Assembly: GCA_037042915.1 (NCBI GenBank)
Contig: CM073199.1
Span: forward strand, 2,666,001-2,730,000
Length of the DNA stretch: 64,000 nucleotides
Reading direction: 5' to 3'
Source of the DNA: Auricularia sp. M13
Taxonomy: Eukaryota; Basidiomycota; Agaricomycetes; Auriculariales; Auriculariaceae
The notes beneath the pieces were generated by a model. The model was not told the DNA's origin and made no database searches. It worked only from the letters and a program-made list of their open reading frames with translations. Positions 32,192-43,560 of the stretch are shown here, in pieces (within the stretch, counting starts at the first letter, position 1; the number at the start of each line of letters is the position of its first letter). Position numbers and translations under genes: made by a program.

Positions 32192-32516
32192 AGATGCCAA
32201 CGTGGGTGACCTGCTTCGCGTGACGACCGAGTCGAGGGGACTCGCTTCGCTCGTAAGACAGTCTCCTCACACGCTCGTTTCGCTCGCAAATTCTTCCCTC
32301 AAGAGGCTCGCTGGGCTCGCAGAGCTCTTCATCCGGGCATTATCTTTGCTTACGTTACATTAATCCAGCTCCTTCAATCACTTATGCCTACGTGGGGACC
32401 CGCTTCCCGGGCCGATTACACCTCTGGGGCTCGATCCCCAGGCAGGCAACGCTGTACCTAACCCCGGAGGCTCGTTTGGAAGGCTTTTCATCCGGGCAAT
32501 GCCTCTTGCTTACGTA
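32192..32516. repeat. Two degenerate copies of a ~150-165-bp unit
   Basis: Both copies begin with ATGCCaACGTGGG (32192 and about 32384) and end with TTCATCCGGGCA...CTTGCTTACGT (about 32326 and 32486). The second contains CTGGGGCTCGATCCCCAG, which resembles a tRNA T-arm/B box; no complete tRNA or A box was found. Confidence 0.5.
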
Positions 32517-33443
32517 AAATACTTGCACTCATCGACCGCAACGACGGCAAAAACCGAAGGTATCCAAGAAAACACCAATTCAGTGAATATGCAGGCATCA
32601 CGGCCACATCTTCAAGAAACAGGCGCAGGTAACACATGCCGAGAAATAGCGCTCAAATCAAAAGGCGTGGTTCCTGGCGTCCAAATGCGAGAACGCGGAT
32701 GTAACCGCTGTAGACGACAAGGAAGGCGACGACGACGTCCAGCACGGGCACCGCGACACGACCAAGATAGCAGGCGGCCAAGAGCTTGGCGATGCGAACG
32801 CCGGTGGGCAAAAAATGGTCATAAACGCGAAGTTAATGCACACTGGCAGGTATCCTACATAGTACGAGATAACGCGGTTTCGCCGTTGGCATCACCGCGT
32901 CCGCGAACGAATGCCTAGGTGTCGCCTGCACGTGCGCGCGGACGCCGTATGGCGCGATTTCCCTCCGGCAGCGCGGCCGCGGGAGGATGAGTTGCGACTT
33001 GATCGGCAACGACGATGTCGGGCTCGCGCTCGTGCACGGCATTTCCAACGCCCTCCAACGCGCGATAAAGCGAGCGGAAAGTCGGTGCTGGTCGCAGGGC
33101 GACTCACGGGTCGCGTCCGGAATTGTTGGTACCGTTGTGGCTCATGTTCTGCTGAAAAGTTCGAGCTCCGGCGTTCACAGTGTGGACCGAATACTAGTCA
33201 CCAGAATCCCTTCGTGTCGCGCTGGGATGCCGGTTTCCACGGCTTCTTGCACTTTCAACGTTTGTTTACGACGCCGCGCAGGACGCCTCGCCGGTGCCGC
33301 CGTAACCGCAGTCTACCAGCTCGCTGCGCCGCCGCAGGACACTCGATGACGGGCGCGCGACGCCCACGTTCACACTGCCCACCGATCTCCCGCGTCGCCT
33401 GCGCCTACAAGAGCGCACCGCTGCCGTACATCGCGCCCTCGCC
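32517..33443. other. No recognisable gene
   Basis: GC-rich from about 32900. Open frames on both strands but no known domain. Confidence 0.3.
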
Positions 33444-33501
33444 AATGTGGTGTCAGCGGAGAAGTGTATACGAATGTGGTGTCAGCGGAGAAGTGTATTG
33501 A
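33444..33501. repeat. 29-bp tandem duplication
   Basis: AATGTGGTGTCAGCGGAGAA plus nine further bases is repeated immediately at 33473-33501 with changes only at its last bases. Confidence 0.85.
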
Positions 33502-33825
33502 ATCCTTGGGAAAGCGGCTGGCATCAATCTCAATTCGTAAAACGACAATCAAAAGGGTCCGTGCATCATGTCACTTCAACCTTTCTATGCGATTTACGCT
33601 GGGGTCCCAGCTACAGGTGGTATGTTTGGCAATTCTTGCGCGTGGAGTGACGCCCAGACTGAAGCTCAAAGCTTCGTGCGTGGACTCTGTCACTTTCCCC
33701 ATTTTATACTTTTCTCACTTGCCCCGCCCCCTCCCCCGCACAACCTAGGCATGCGTCAGCGAGCAGGGTGGGGTTTTCAGTATTTCCTCTAGCAAGCGTC
33801 ACTGATTTGGCCCAGTGAGCCCATT

Positions 33826-36456
33826 GTGTCAGCCATTCGAAGTAGCCCAGGCCGACAGGCTCCCAACCTCATTCGCCGCGTAATAGACTGTACCTCGGAT
33901 TTGCCTCTAGAAACCATCCTGGACGCCTCGGCTGTCACTGGTGTCGTTCGAGACATCCAGCAAGCGCGGTTCAGCACAAACACATTGCGGGCGTATGATG
34001 GGATCATAGACCAGTTTCGGCTGTTCGAGAAAGAACACCTCAAAATACAGAACGGTCTGAGCCTACGATTCATCTAGCGTTTAGATTCCATTGATTTTTT
34101 TGTAGACTCGCACCTTGACCGTGTCAGGGCGGACACACCTCTGGCAATAGAGACGTTCCAGCTGTACAAATGTCGGCATCAAAATTGCACCAAGAGCACT
34201 CTCGATCAGTCTCATGCTGCTCTAATGCGCCAATACGGAGAGCAAGTCGTCGGAATCATTCCTTCGTATCGTTCTCATACTGTTTGAACAGCGCACGTCC
34301 AGCTCTTCTGTCAGAATGGGACCCTAATCGCGCATCCCTATGCAATCCCCTCAAAGACCCGGGCTACATCAAATTTCAGCGGGGTCTCCACAAAGTTTTA
34401 AACCAGCAGCACGAGGAAAAACATTCCCTGCCCATTCAACACTTTCACCTCGAAGCAATGTACCATGTACTCGACGAGGACGAGGCACTCTCTGATCATG
34501 AACGCCAGCAGACCAAAGCACTACTCACACTTTCCTACTGCGGATGGCTCCGGTCAGCCTGCTTTACATGACTTGTGGATGCATTCTCACAAATATAGAG
34601 TTGAGGATGCCTGCCAGCTGCAGAGAAAGGACGTTTTCTTCCACAAGTCCGATAAATCAGTGAATGTGACGGTGCGCAACAGGAAATGCGGGAAAAGTTC
34701 GCTTTTATCAACCAGGCGAGTCATTCCTGACACCTTTGACACAGGTCACACATTCAGTTTCCGCCCGAATCCAGCCCGGCCTGAGCTTGATGCATACGCT
34801 GCATTAGAGGCCTTGTTAGGTCGGGAGCCTTGTCTCGAGGAAGACTACGTGTTTTTCGCAAAACACGGCCCGGAGATCAGCGCCAAGTCGCGAATGTTCA
34901 ACGACACCATTAAGCGACTGGTACAGATTTGTGAGGTCGATGAACGTTTCAGCCACCTCTTCCGTTACGATAAGGGTAAGGTGTCGCCTTCGTTCCACGG
35001 CCTTCGAAGAGGTGCGGCCATAGATTCCTTCAACGATGGATGGCCGATCGAGGATATGATTGGCCATGGCTGTTGGGAGACGGTCTGTTCCGACTTTAGG
35101 TTGTCTGCGTTGTACTAACCAAATGTTCAGATATCCATGCTCATAAGATATGTGCTGCACCACCGGCTGCGAACCCCAGTGTCTGCATCTGTTCGCGATC
35201 GACCTCGGCATATTCCTGCTCCTAGTAGGGCCGTCACGGTCATGTCTACTGATTCATCTGATCAGTCCCTTCGTGACATCCTTGCTGCCTTACGTGCGAC
35301 GGTCGAGATACGCTCGACCCAGAACACAACGCCCCAGACACTCCCACATACTGTGTCTCCAGCTGCGCTTCCTCAGACAATGTCCCAGACGCAGCCGCCT
35401 ACACTACCTCATGCGACGGTCACTGTGCCTCAACCGTGGCCGTTCCCGCCTCAACCGTGGTCTTCTCCGCCGTTCCCGCCTCAACTTGGGCCGTCCCCGC
35501 CGTTCCCGCCTCAACTTGGGCCGTCCCCGCCGTTTCCGCCTCAACCGTGGTCACTCCCGCGTCAAACATGGCCGTCGACGCCGTTCCCGCCTCAACTCTG
35601 GCAGTCCCCGCCTCAACCGTGGTCTTCTCCGCCGTTCCCGCCTCAACTTGGGCCGTACCCGCCGTTTCCGCCTCAACCGTGGCCATTCCCGCGTCAAACA
35701 TGGCCGTTGACGCCGTTCCCACCTCAACTCTGGCAGTCCCCGCCTCAACCGTGGTCTTCTCCGCCGTTCCCGCCTCAACTTGGGCCGTCCCCGCCGTTCC
35801 CGCCTCAACTTGGGCCGTCCCCGCCGTTTCCGCCTCAACCGTGGCCATTCCCGCGTCAAACATGGCCGTCGACGCCGTTCCCGCCTCAACTCTGGCAGTC
35901 CCAGCCTCAACCGTGGCCGGCTCCGCCTCAACCATGGCCATTCCAGCCTCAAGCTGCAGATCATATGCCGCTTGGCCCACATTCGCTCCATGCGCTGCAG
36001 CAAAATCTCGCCAACCATGCGACAGACATTCCGGCGCCCCCGATAGTCCGCGCAAGTGGTCCTTGCAACCGCATTCCTGCCAGGGTCAAGCCTACTGCGG
36101 CAAAAAGTATTGCCGCTTTCCCTCGCCCCTCGACGATTGATGACGCCGAGCGCCTGTGGACGAAAGGCTACCAGCGTACCAGTAACTCTGCTGTCACAGA
36201 AAACCTCCTGCCATTGTCGATGCTATCCCCACGGCAGATCAAGACTTTGAGTCCTCTCAGTCAGAAGTATTACGCCGAGATCAAGCATGTTATCCGCCAC
36301 CTGGAATCCCTGAAGATCGATGACAAGGAGACGTTCAGGAAAGAACACGCGCGCGTTTCGTGGACCACCACATGGCTGGCAGCCAGAGGTAGACGGCAGA
36401 ATGGCGGGACTTGCAAGACACGGTCATCAGGTCAGCCACAGTTGGGCATTGCTTGA
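33826..36456 (+). CDS. Crypton-like tyrosine recombinase with proline-rich insert
   Basis: Spliced coding region with introns at 34055-34105, 34553-34598 and 35083-35130; the last has the perfect branch site TACTAAC. The N-terminal core-binding part reads TLRAYDGIIDQFRLFEKEHL. The catalytic domain has WLRVEDACQLQRKDV (first Arg), SFHGLRRGAAIDSF (H-x-x-R), GHGCWET (Trp) and, after the last intron, a Tyr in SMLIRYVLHH. R-H-R-W-Y fits tyrosine recombinases of fungal Cryptons, which move as DNA by recombination. After it come a Pro/Phe/Gln-rich repeat (35420-35945) and a basic C-terminal region (ERLWTKGYQRTS; LSPLSQKYYAEIKHVIRHLE) that may be the DNA-binding tail, compare GCR1_C in Cryptons. No in-frame ATG was found for the first exon, and the frame between about 34230 and 34320 is unresolved (unseen intron or indel). 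Confidence 0.65.
35420..35945 (+). repeat. Coding minisatellite (Pro-rich)
   Basis: Units based on CCGCCTCAACTTGGGCCGTC and CCGCCTCAACCGTGGTC variants, 24-30 bp, arranged in a larger period of about 120-150 bp. They encode PFPPQLGPSP and PFPPQPWSLP-type repeats within the recombinase reading frame. The opposite strand and another frame are also open, as expected for a 3n repeat. Confidence 0.85.
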
Positions 36457-39357
36457 CGCTAGTGCTAATCCATCGCATGCGGTAATTCAGATTTGATATC
36501 TACAAATGTATACCGTCTTTCTTGAATTTGACTACTGCCATGACATGCACGGAGGATCGTGTAAGCGGACAAGCCGAATGCTGAAATGATTTTGCATTTG
36601 CACGTTGACGTGTTGGGCGACGAGTGCGAGAGTCTTGGTTACGGCTGACTCCCGCTCGGACTTGCGCCCCATCTCGCGTGCTAGGCGTGTGGTCCCCACA
36701 CTGACGTTAGAGGTTGTAGCCAACTGGCTACGTTGTGTCTTGTACGAGTCGCACGAGGTCGGTCGACAGTAAGAGGTGAGCAATAGCCGAAGCAACGCAA
36801 TCTGATTGGATTCGCAAGTAAGGCTGGGGCGAGCAGATGAACGAAACGGTACGCACCTGCACGCGCATTGGCGCGCGACAGCAGCTGAAGCAGCCTGCAG
36901 CGGTTCGCTCTCGCCTCGCGTTTTCGGAGTGTGGGCAGCGCGGGGTAGCGGGTCGAGTTGAGGGTCGACGTAGAATTGCGCGCCAGGCGCGCATTAGTTC
37001 GCCATGCGCTAGGCATAGCAGCCAATTGGCTGCGCAATGTCGGGTTCGAGCGGCGCGAAATGGATCAGCTGGGCTAGGTGAGCGACAGCCGCTTCGAAGT
37101 AGCGCGGTCTGACCATTGTGTCAGGACGACTGGTAAAGTGAATGAACAAAACGTTACGCACCTGCTCGCGCTTTGGCGCACAGACAGCAGCTGACGGTGC
37201 CTGCAGCTCTGGTTCGCGCCTCGCGTCTTGCGTTGGCGAGTCCGAGTCACGCGGGTGATAGCGGATGTAGGCGTGGGTCGATAGCGTGCAAGTGCCGCGT
37301 GTACGGGTGCTGCCGTCGCGAGTCTCGGGCCGCTTCGCTATCATTGAGCGTCTGAAGTAGATGAACGCGCAGAATCAAGCACAATGAGCAAGAGCTCGCC
37401 TGAGCGGAGGCGGGAGAGGTTGATGCGCGGGCGGAGCTGCATATCCCGACGGCGATGGCAGAGTTCGCGCACTGGGCGTGCATTGCTACCCTGAGCGGCG
37501 CGAGCTGTGAGCAGGAATAGAGATTTCGGAGCGAGGAATACTTGGTGGGTTTGAGCTTGAGCTCAATGAGCGAGGGCGCGAAGGCGGGGAGTGCAGACCA
37601 GGCAAGTGACGTACATCAATGGCGCAATCCGCGAGCTCGTGACTGCCGTTTGCGTTGAGCGGCGGCAGAGCTCGTAGAACGCACAAGGCGGTCGTCGCGG
37701 TCGACGAGCGCGACGTCGAGCGGCACGCAATGCAGCTTGCAAGGTGGGCGCGTTGGCCAATCGGACACGACGCGCCTACACTGAGACTAGTGTTCATGCA
37801 GCAGGTACACGATCAGCATGTCGCGCGGCGTGGGAGCGGGCGACTCAGCGGGTGGGGGCAGCACGAAGTAGACAGCTCCAAAGGGCTGGGCGAATGATGA
37901 GCGTGGACGGCGTGGCGTGTGCGGCTGTGGATGGTTGCACGGCGATGCACGAGAGCGACAGGGCCTAACTGTCCAGCGACATTATGATGAGCGGGAATGC
38001 GCTGGAGAACGACGCTGGCGAGCTGGCTCTCCGCGCGGGTGCACGCGGGTCGGCGGCGTGGGCGGTAAAGGGGCGGATGAAGGCGGACGAAGGCGAGAGC
38101 GCCGCGGGTAAGGTGGGAAGCAGCAAGTCATGGCTGAGATCTTAGCCGGGAGCGTTGGGGACGGTGGGCGAGAAAGGCGAGGTGAAGGGCCTCTGGGCAG
38201 CGAGAGCATGCGGTTGGGCGAGCAGGTCATGCCAAGTACCAACGTCGTCTCGACGAGTGCGCCGCACACAACACTCCGGCCCAGCAATGCGGAGCAGAAG
38301 GTCGTAAGCTCAGTCCCAGCTGAGGGAATAAATTTTGGGAACTTGTGGACGGACGTGGAGACGCTCGCTATTCCAGATGACGCATGCGTCCGCGTCGCGC
38401 TGGCTTTTTGGAAGGTCGTGCAGATGCTAATTGACGGCGGCACTGACGACGGTGGCGCCAGCCACGCACCTTCGACAACGAACGGTGGATGAAGACGGCG
38501 AATTGCTCGAATAGTTTGCAGGGTTGGCTGATGACCCGTCGGAGTGCCCGTCAATCCGAGCTCAGAACGAAGGTTAATTGCCTAGGCGCGGGGGTTACGA
38601 TGCCGTCTCCTCCTGGATCAAGTTGACTCGGAGCGCCATCATGGACGACGAGAACGGCGAAAGCAAGCTCGTGTCGAACGCCATGACATGTGCGCGGAGC
38701 GCGGTGGACTTCAGCTTTAGTGAAGATGCCTGCGTGTTACTTGGCCATAGACCAACATCATTCGATAGTCGGCAGCCAGGCGGCAGAGAAGGCTGCATAC
38801 GCCGTCGGAGTGTGAAAGCGTGGAATCTCGACGGAACGGAGACTCCCACCCAAGCCTGCTCAGCCTTCGCGTGCGCTATATATTGTAATTTCTTTGGGAT
38901 AGAAACAAAATTATACATTTTGGATTTCATTCTGCAACTAGGGAAAGCTTTGCGAAGAGTCCTTGCCTCGCTATCTCCAAGAAAACATTTTTTGCGAGCA
39001 AGTCTGCGACAAATCTACGTCCGCGCGAGACCGCATTCCTGTTTTGCGTACGTCTGGCCTCGAACGCCGGGTGGGGCAGATCTCAGAACGCAGTGACGCG
39101 CTGAGGACGATGAATATGATTCAGAATCGCAATGCGCCACAGGCTCAAGCTCACGAGGCTCGGCCCTGTGTACCGTGAGATTGCGCAGGAGAACGGGGCA
39201 GTTGCGGGCAGTTGACGACCCAGCCCGCCAGGACACGGCGCAGGCCACCGCGTGTGGAGCAAATGGTCTGAGTTACTTAATCTCGATGTTGCCAGCAGCA
39301 GCAAACACGTAATGTTATGATTGTGGGCGCAGTACAACTCTGGTGCTGGGAAATGAA
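36457..39357. other. No confident gene; decayed repeated module near 36.7-37.5 kb
   Basis: 36717-37022 and 37019-37330 are weakly similar neighbours (shared GAACaAAACGkTACGCACCTG, then GACAGCAGCTGA). On the minus strand each contains a GTGCGTA splice donor. The second module is open as PRYFEAAVAHLAQLIHFAPL, a protein-like phrase of unknown family. Plus-strand phrases NFGNLWTDVETLAIPDDACV (near 38340) and VDFSFSEDACVLLG (near 38700) are also protein-like, but no gene could be built. Confidence 0.3.
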
Positions 39358-41453
39358 TTAAACGGTGGAATTTACATTGTAGTAATCCCGCAGTTGCGCA
39401 AGGGACATGTGCATAGCGAGGCGCTGCTGCAGGAGAATTGGCTGGAGCTGACGGTAATGGGCCAGTCGCTCCACCTCGCCACGCCGGATGAGCTCGCGCT
39501 CAGTTGCAAAGCCTGCATCCCAAAAGCGAAAGAGTCCACCAGCGGTGAAGAGCGTCCACGAGCGGCGCACATCGTCCTCGGCGAGCTCAGTGTTGCCATG
39601 GGTGATGAGTGCCGATGGTATGAAGATGATATCGCCAGGCGCCAGTGGGACGAGAACCTTGAGCTCGCGGAGCACCAGCATGCCGGACTTCTTGTGGTTG
39701 AACGAACCAAAGACCGCGATAATGCACATGCCGAAGAGCGCGTTCTTGAAGTCGACATGCTCTGGTGTGCGAGTCTTCTTCCCAGTATTCTTGGTCTCGC
39801 CGTTCATGGGGAAGCCAGGGAAGGCGCCATGCAAGTCGGGATACTTGTCGTTCATGTCCGTTACAAGCTTCTCGTACAACTGGAAGAGCTTGGGGAACCA
39901 GAAGCGAAAAATATCTGACAGTTATTCAGTGGGGGGGGGGGACGACTAAATTAGCAACACGTACTGGACATATGTTGCGCATAAATGCGAACATCCGGAT
40001 GGTCGATGAAAGCGCGGACGGGTTCGTGCCATTCATTTCGAATATTCAAGTACTTGGGCTCCTACAGACGGTAAGCTGCACAATCAGGAACTAGCAGTGA
40101 AAGCAGCGCACCTTCTGACCACCGCCCATGCTGACACCAACTGTCACATGCTTGAAGTTGCCGTCCGTGCGTGTGGTGCCCTTCTCCACCGCCAGCGCAT
40201 GGTCAGTAAGTGCAGCGTCAAGCTTAGCGAGCTGTTCTTCGACGCTGTCGACAATAAATTTCCACAGCATCGAGCGTGGCGGAAGGGCCTTGAGCGCAAG
40301 GATGACCCCATTTGCATCTTCAATGACCTGCGTCTTGCTGTGGAGTTGGATGAGCAAATAGAGGAGATGAAGGAAGTTGAACTACGCACGTAGGGTCATT
40401 CTTCATAATATGGAAGCCTTCCGCAAGATACTTCTGCACGGTCGGGGGCAAGTCCTGCGTGTCCTCCACCGGCCAGTCGAAATCCTGCAGGTGCGCAACC
40501 TTGGCCTTGCTGATCGGGGGTGGACCAATGTGCGTGCTACGGTTGGTCGCCAGGTCTGCATGCGCCAGCTGCTCGGCCCTGGTAGCTTCCACACGGCGCA
40601 GATGCTTGGCCGCAAGGCGACGTGGCAAGCTGTTCGGGTCGAAGGCCGAGTTACCGTGAGCGGCACGCCACTCTGCATCCTCCTTGCGTCGTTTGGCTTC
40701 ACGATTGCCGCGTCCTCTGCTACGTTTCTGATGTGGCGAAGTCGACACAGATGGCGAAGAGCTGCTAGAAGGGACAGCATCGGACGATGGAGCAGCCGTA
40801 GCGGACGACGCGGCGGCGGTAGCGGACAAGGCGGCAGCAGACGATAGAACAGAAGTGGTCGACGCGGTGGCAGAAGCGAACAAGGGAGCAATGGTAGCGG
40901 ACGATGGAGCAGCGGTAGTAGACGTGGCAGTGGCAGGGGCTGATGCAGCAGTGGCAGCAGTGGTGGAAGCAACAGCCTTGGCCTTTGCGCGCTGCTTTCT
41001 GGCACGACGAGCTGCACTCTTGGACGGAGTTGTCGGTGGTGACGGCGATGGAGAACGCGGCCGCTTCAGGGAAGGCGTGTTGATGATTGGCACGGGCTCA
41101 GCGGCAGCGTCTGGGTGTTCGGCAACATACGCATTCCAGCGAGCAAGTACCTCAGCGGATGGTTCGATTTCGTCGGCGCTGGGCTGATAGGACGGATCTT
41201 GAAACTGGAAAGGTGTCTTCTCCGACGGGCGTCCTGTTGGTGTCCATACGTCTTCAAGAACCGTGACCTCGTCCTTGAACTCGGCAGTAGCGGCGAGCAT
41301 CTCGCGCTTCTGAGCAGCGTCTGCAAGAGCCTGCAAAATGACCGTTGTCCGGTAAACGATCAAATCGTCCTATCACTCAAGTGTTAGCTGTGGCAAAAAT
41401 GGGAGAAAAACGATATAGTAGTCACATACAGTGTCCAACGGCGTCCGAGTCAT
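39358..41453 (-). CDS. TET/JBP-type 2-oxoglutarate/Fe(II) dioxygenase
   Basis: Five exons (41453-41430, 41369-40390, 40337-40112, 40061-39965, 39914-39358) with four introns of 50-60 nt join in frame to 627 aa, apparently intact. The N-terminal half has a low-complexity Ala/Ser/Thr stretch and a basic SPHQKRSRGRGNREAKRRK segment, then HLQDFDWPVEDTQDLP, a phrase typical of the Agaricomycete family. The C-terminal domain has HVDFKNALFGMC (H-x-D iron ligands), SGMLVLRELKVLVPLAPGD, SALITHGNTEL (distal His) and RRSWTLFTAGGLFRFWDAGF (Arg for 2-oxoglutarate). This layout matches the fungal TET/JBP family, predicted to oxidise methylated bases in DNA and much expanded in mushrooms, often alongside KDZ transposons. 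No KDZ transposase is visible nearby. Substrate is inferred from family. Confidence 0.75.
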
Positions 41454-41707
41454 CGTTGGGCAATAGAAATTGGATACAAGGGTAATGGGTAGAGCGTCCA
41501 CACTCAAGACACGTGAGCTATTGCGTATACGCGCAGCCTGGCGACCGCCTTTGCCGCGCACGCGTCAAGGTCAGAAGTGGGAGGTTGAGAAGAGAAAGCG
41601 TGTTGTTTGGATTTATTATAGCGTGTTCGACCTCCGCTGAGCGCGTCAACTCCGCCAGTAACGTGGCATCTGCTAGCCCCCGTCCCGTCGCAAACAGCTG
41701 GTCCCCT
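41454..41707. promoter_or_regulatory. Upstream region between the dioxygenase gene and the CCR4 fragment
   Basis: 254 bp containing the probable promoter of the minus-strand dioxygenase gene. No clear TATA box was placed. Confidence 0.2.
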
Positions 41708-42650
41708 ACACAGACGGAGGCCCGCCTGCCATGCACCATCACCCCCATGGGCCCGTGTCTCAGCCCCCGCAGCTCCACCAGCACCAGCACCAGCACCATC
41801 CCTCGCTCTCGCACTCGCTGTAGGGCTACCCCGCGCTGACCGTCCCGCTGCCGGGCATGCACGCGCAGACACGCATCAACGCCACCGTCACGACCCCGTA
41901 CTGTCAGAACCAGCTGCTCAAGGCCGAGGTGCGTATATTAATTTCCCATTATATTCTGTCCGTGCTCAACTCGACCCGCCGTGCAGACATGTCACGTGTC
42001 GTTGTCGGCCCACCACTGCGCACGGCAGTCTGCGCTGGCGACCCGGAATTCGACAAAGTTGGCCATCCCCATAACGGACCCGTCGAGGGCGCTCAAGCTG
42101 ACAGCACCACCGGGCCCCGAGAACGGTGCCGCTGGCGTGAACGACGCCACGTCCGACTTGACCGACGGCGGCGACCCTGCCGTCCAACCCAATCTGAAGA
42201 CTGGCGCAGCAGCCAACGGCCAGCACCCGTCCGTCACCGTCGCGCCCATTGCCGCGCACCCAAGGCCCACCGCCGTCGTCAAGCAAACCAGCACCTGGAC
42301 CACGCTCGACCTGGGCGGCATCCGCCTCAAGAACGTCGCACCTGTGCTCCTCGGCTTCCTCACCACCCTCTACCTCAACCACAACCAGCTCTCCGCCATC
42401 CCGCCCAAGATATCTCGTCCGCGTGCTCTCACGCTGCTCGACCTCACCGGCAACCAGCCTGTTGCCGTCCCGCCCTAGCTCGGCCTCATTGCATCGCTCA
42501 AGGAGCTCTACCTGTTCGATAACCACATCAACACGCTCCCACGGAGTTCGGAAGCTTCGACGGCCAGGAAAATGCGCAGCGGCAGCGCTTCAGCATTGGC
42601 TGCGTCATCAGCGTGCTATGGCGCCGTCGCGGTCGGCGGCCGAGGACAAA
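41708..42650 (+). pseudogene. CCR4 deadenylase pseudogene (N-terminal and LRR part)
   Basis: Partial copy of the CCR4 catalytic subunit of the CCR4-NOT deadenylase. The His/Gln-rich N-terminal region reads MHHHPHGPVSQPPQLHQHQH, then MHAQTRINATVTTPYCQNQL and LLKAE. A 58-nt GT-AG intron (41929-41986) is still present. The second exon gives KLAIPITDPSRALK and leucine-rich repeats (TTLDLGGIRLKNVAPVLLGF, LTTLYLNHNQLSAIPP, LTLLDLTGNQ, LKELYLFDNHINTLP). In-frame stops interrupt it at 41821-41823 and 42476-42478, and the nuclease domain is missing: the copy runs out near 42650 into a GC-rich array. The retained intron shows it arose by DNA duplication, not by reverse transcription. Confidence 0.8.
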
Positions 42651-43560
42651 GCCAAGTGAGCTCGCGGCGTGTCAGCGCTGACCGGCCACGTCCGCAGGCA
42701 CTAGCAGCTCGCCGACGCGCGCCGCGGAGATACACACAGCGGCGGCGGCGCCAGCCGACCACCCGCGTGCATAAGGCACGGCGGGTGAGCGCGCTCGCAA
42801 AGAGCAGCATAGCCCGCTGCTCGAGAGGCAGCGGGGGCGTCAGTAGTGGGTGCGGCGCCGAGCAGATGCGAACGGCGGTGGCATCTGCTCGGTGGTGGCT
42901 GCACGTCAGCACAAGCTGGCCAACGTGCTCAGTGCACAGCGGGTGGGAGCGCTCGCAACGCACTGCGCGGCCCGCTGCTCAAGGAGCAGCAGGGGGCGTC
43001 CTCGGCGCGCTATGGCACCGAGCATACGCAAACGCCCTCAGCCCGCCGCTGCTCCAGGAGCAGCGGGGCCGTCCCCGGCGACCGTTGGCGCCGAGGACAA
43101 GAAGGATGGCGGCGGCGGCGCGTCTGCGTGCGCCAGCCAACCGCCCGCATGCACAGGTACCGCGCGCGGGCGTGCTCGCATGATGACGCGCACCGCGTTG
43201 CTCCAGGAGCAGCGGGGGGAGTCTCGGCGGCCAACAGCGCCGAGGACAGGAAGAACGACGGCGACAGCCGCGCAGGGCGCGCCAGCCAACCGCCCGCGTA
43301 GCAGCGGGGCCGTCCCCGGCGACCGTCGGCGCCGAGAACAAGTAGGATGGTGGCGCCAGCGCGTCAGTGCACGCCAGCCAACCGCCCGCGTGCACATGCA
43401 CCGCGCGCAGGCGCGCTCGCATGGCGAGGCGTACCCCGTTGCTCCAGAAGCAGCGAGGGGAGTCCCCGGCGGCCGACAGGGCTGGAGACAAGAACGTGGG
43501 CGGCGGCGCGTCAGCGCGCGCCAGCCAACCACCTGCGTGCAGCATGCACGGTGGGTGGGT
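42650..43560. repeat. GC-rich degenerate minisatellite after the CCR4 pseudogene
   Basis: Units of roughly 75-155 bp, recognisable by GCTGCTCcAGGAGCAGCGGGG (about 42819, 42973, 43048, 43197, 43438), GCGCCGAGGACAAGAAG and GCCAGCCAACCGCCCGCGTG. The first block is self-complementary. A version of the GCCGAGGACAAAG block also stands at the very end of the CCR4 copy (about 42640). All six frames are largely open because of base composition; no protein is claimed. Confidence 0.75.

Noticed and set aside
32380-32460. tRNA gene at CTGGGGCTCGATCCCCAG
   Set aside because: The T-arm-like hairpin is present but the remaining cloverleaf is missing; left as a repeat feature only.
35420-36140. Overlapping long frames on both strands in the Pro-rich region
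   Set aside because: They are mirror products of the same 3n minisatellite; only the frame continuous with the recombinase was kept.
43048-43450. GCTGCTCCAGGAGCAGC palindromes as independent regulatory sites
   Set aside because: They recur once per array unit and are better explained as part of the minisatellite.
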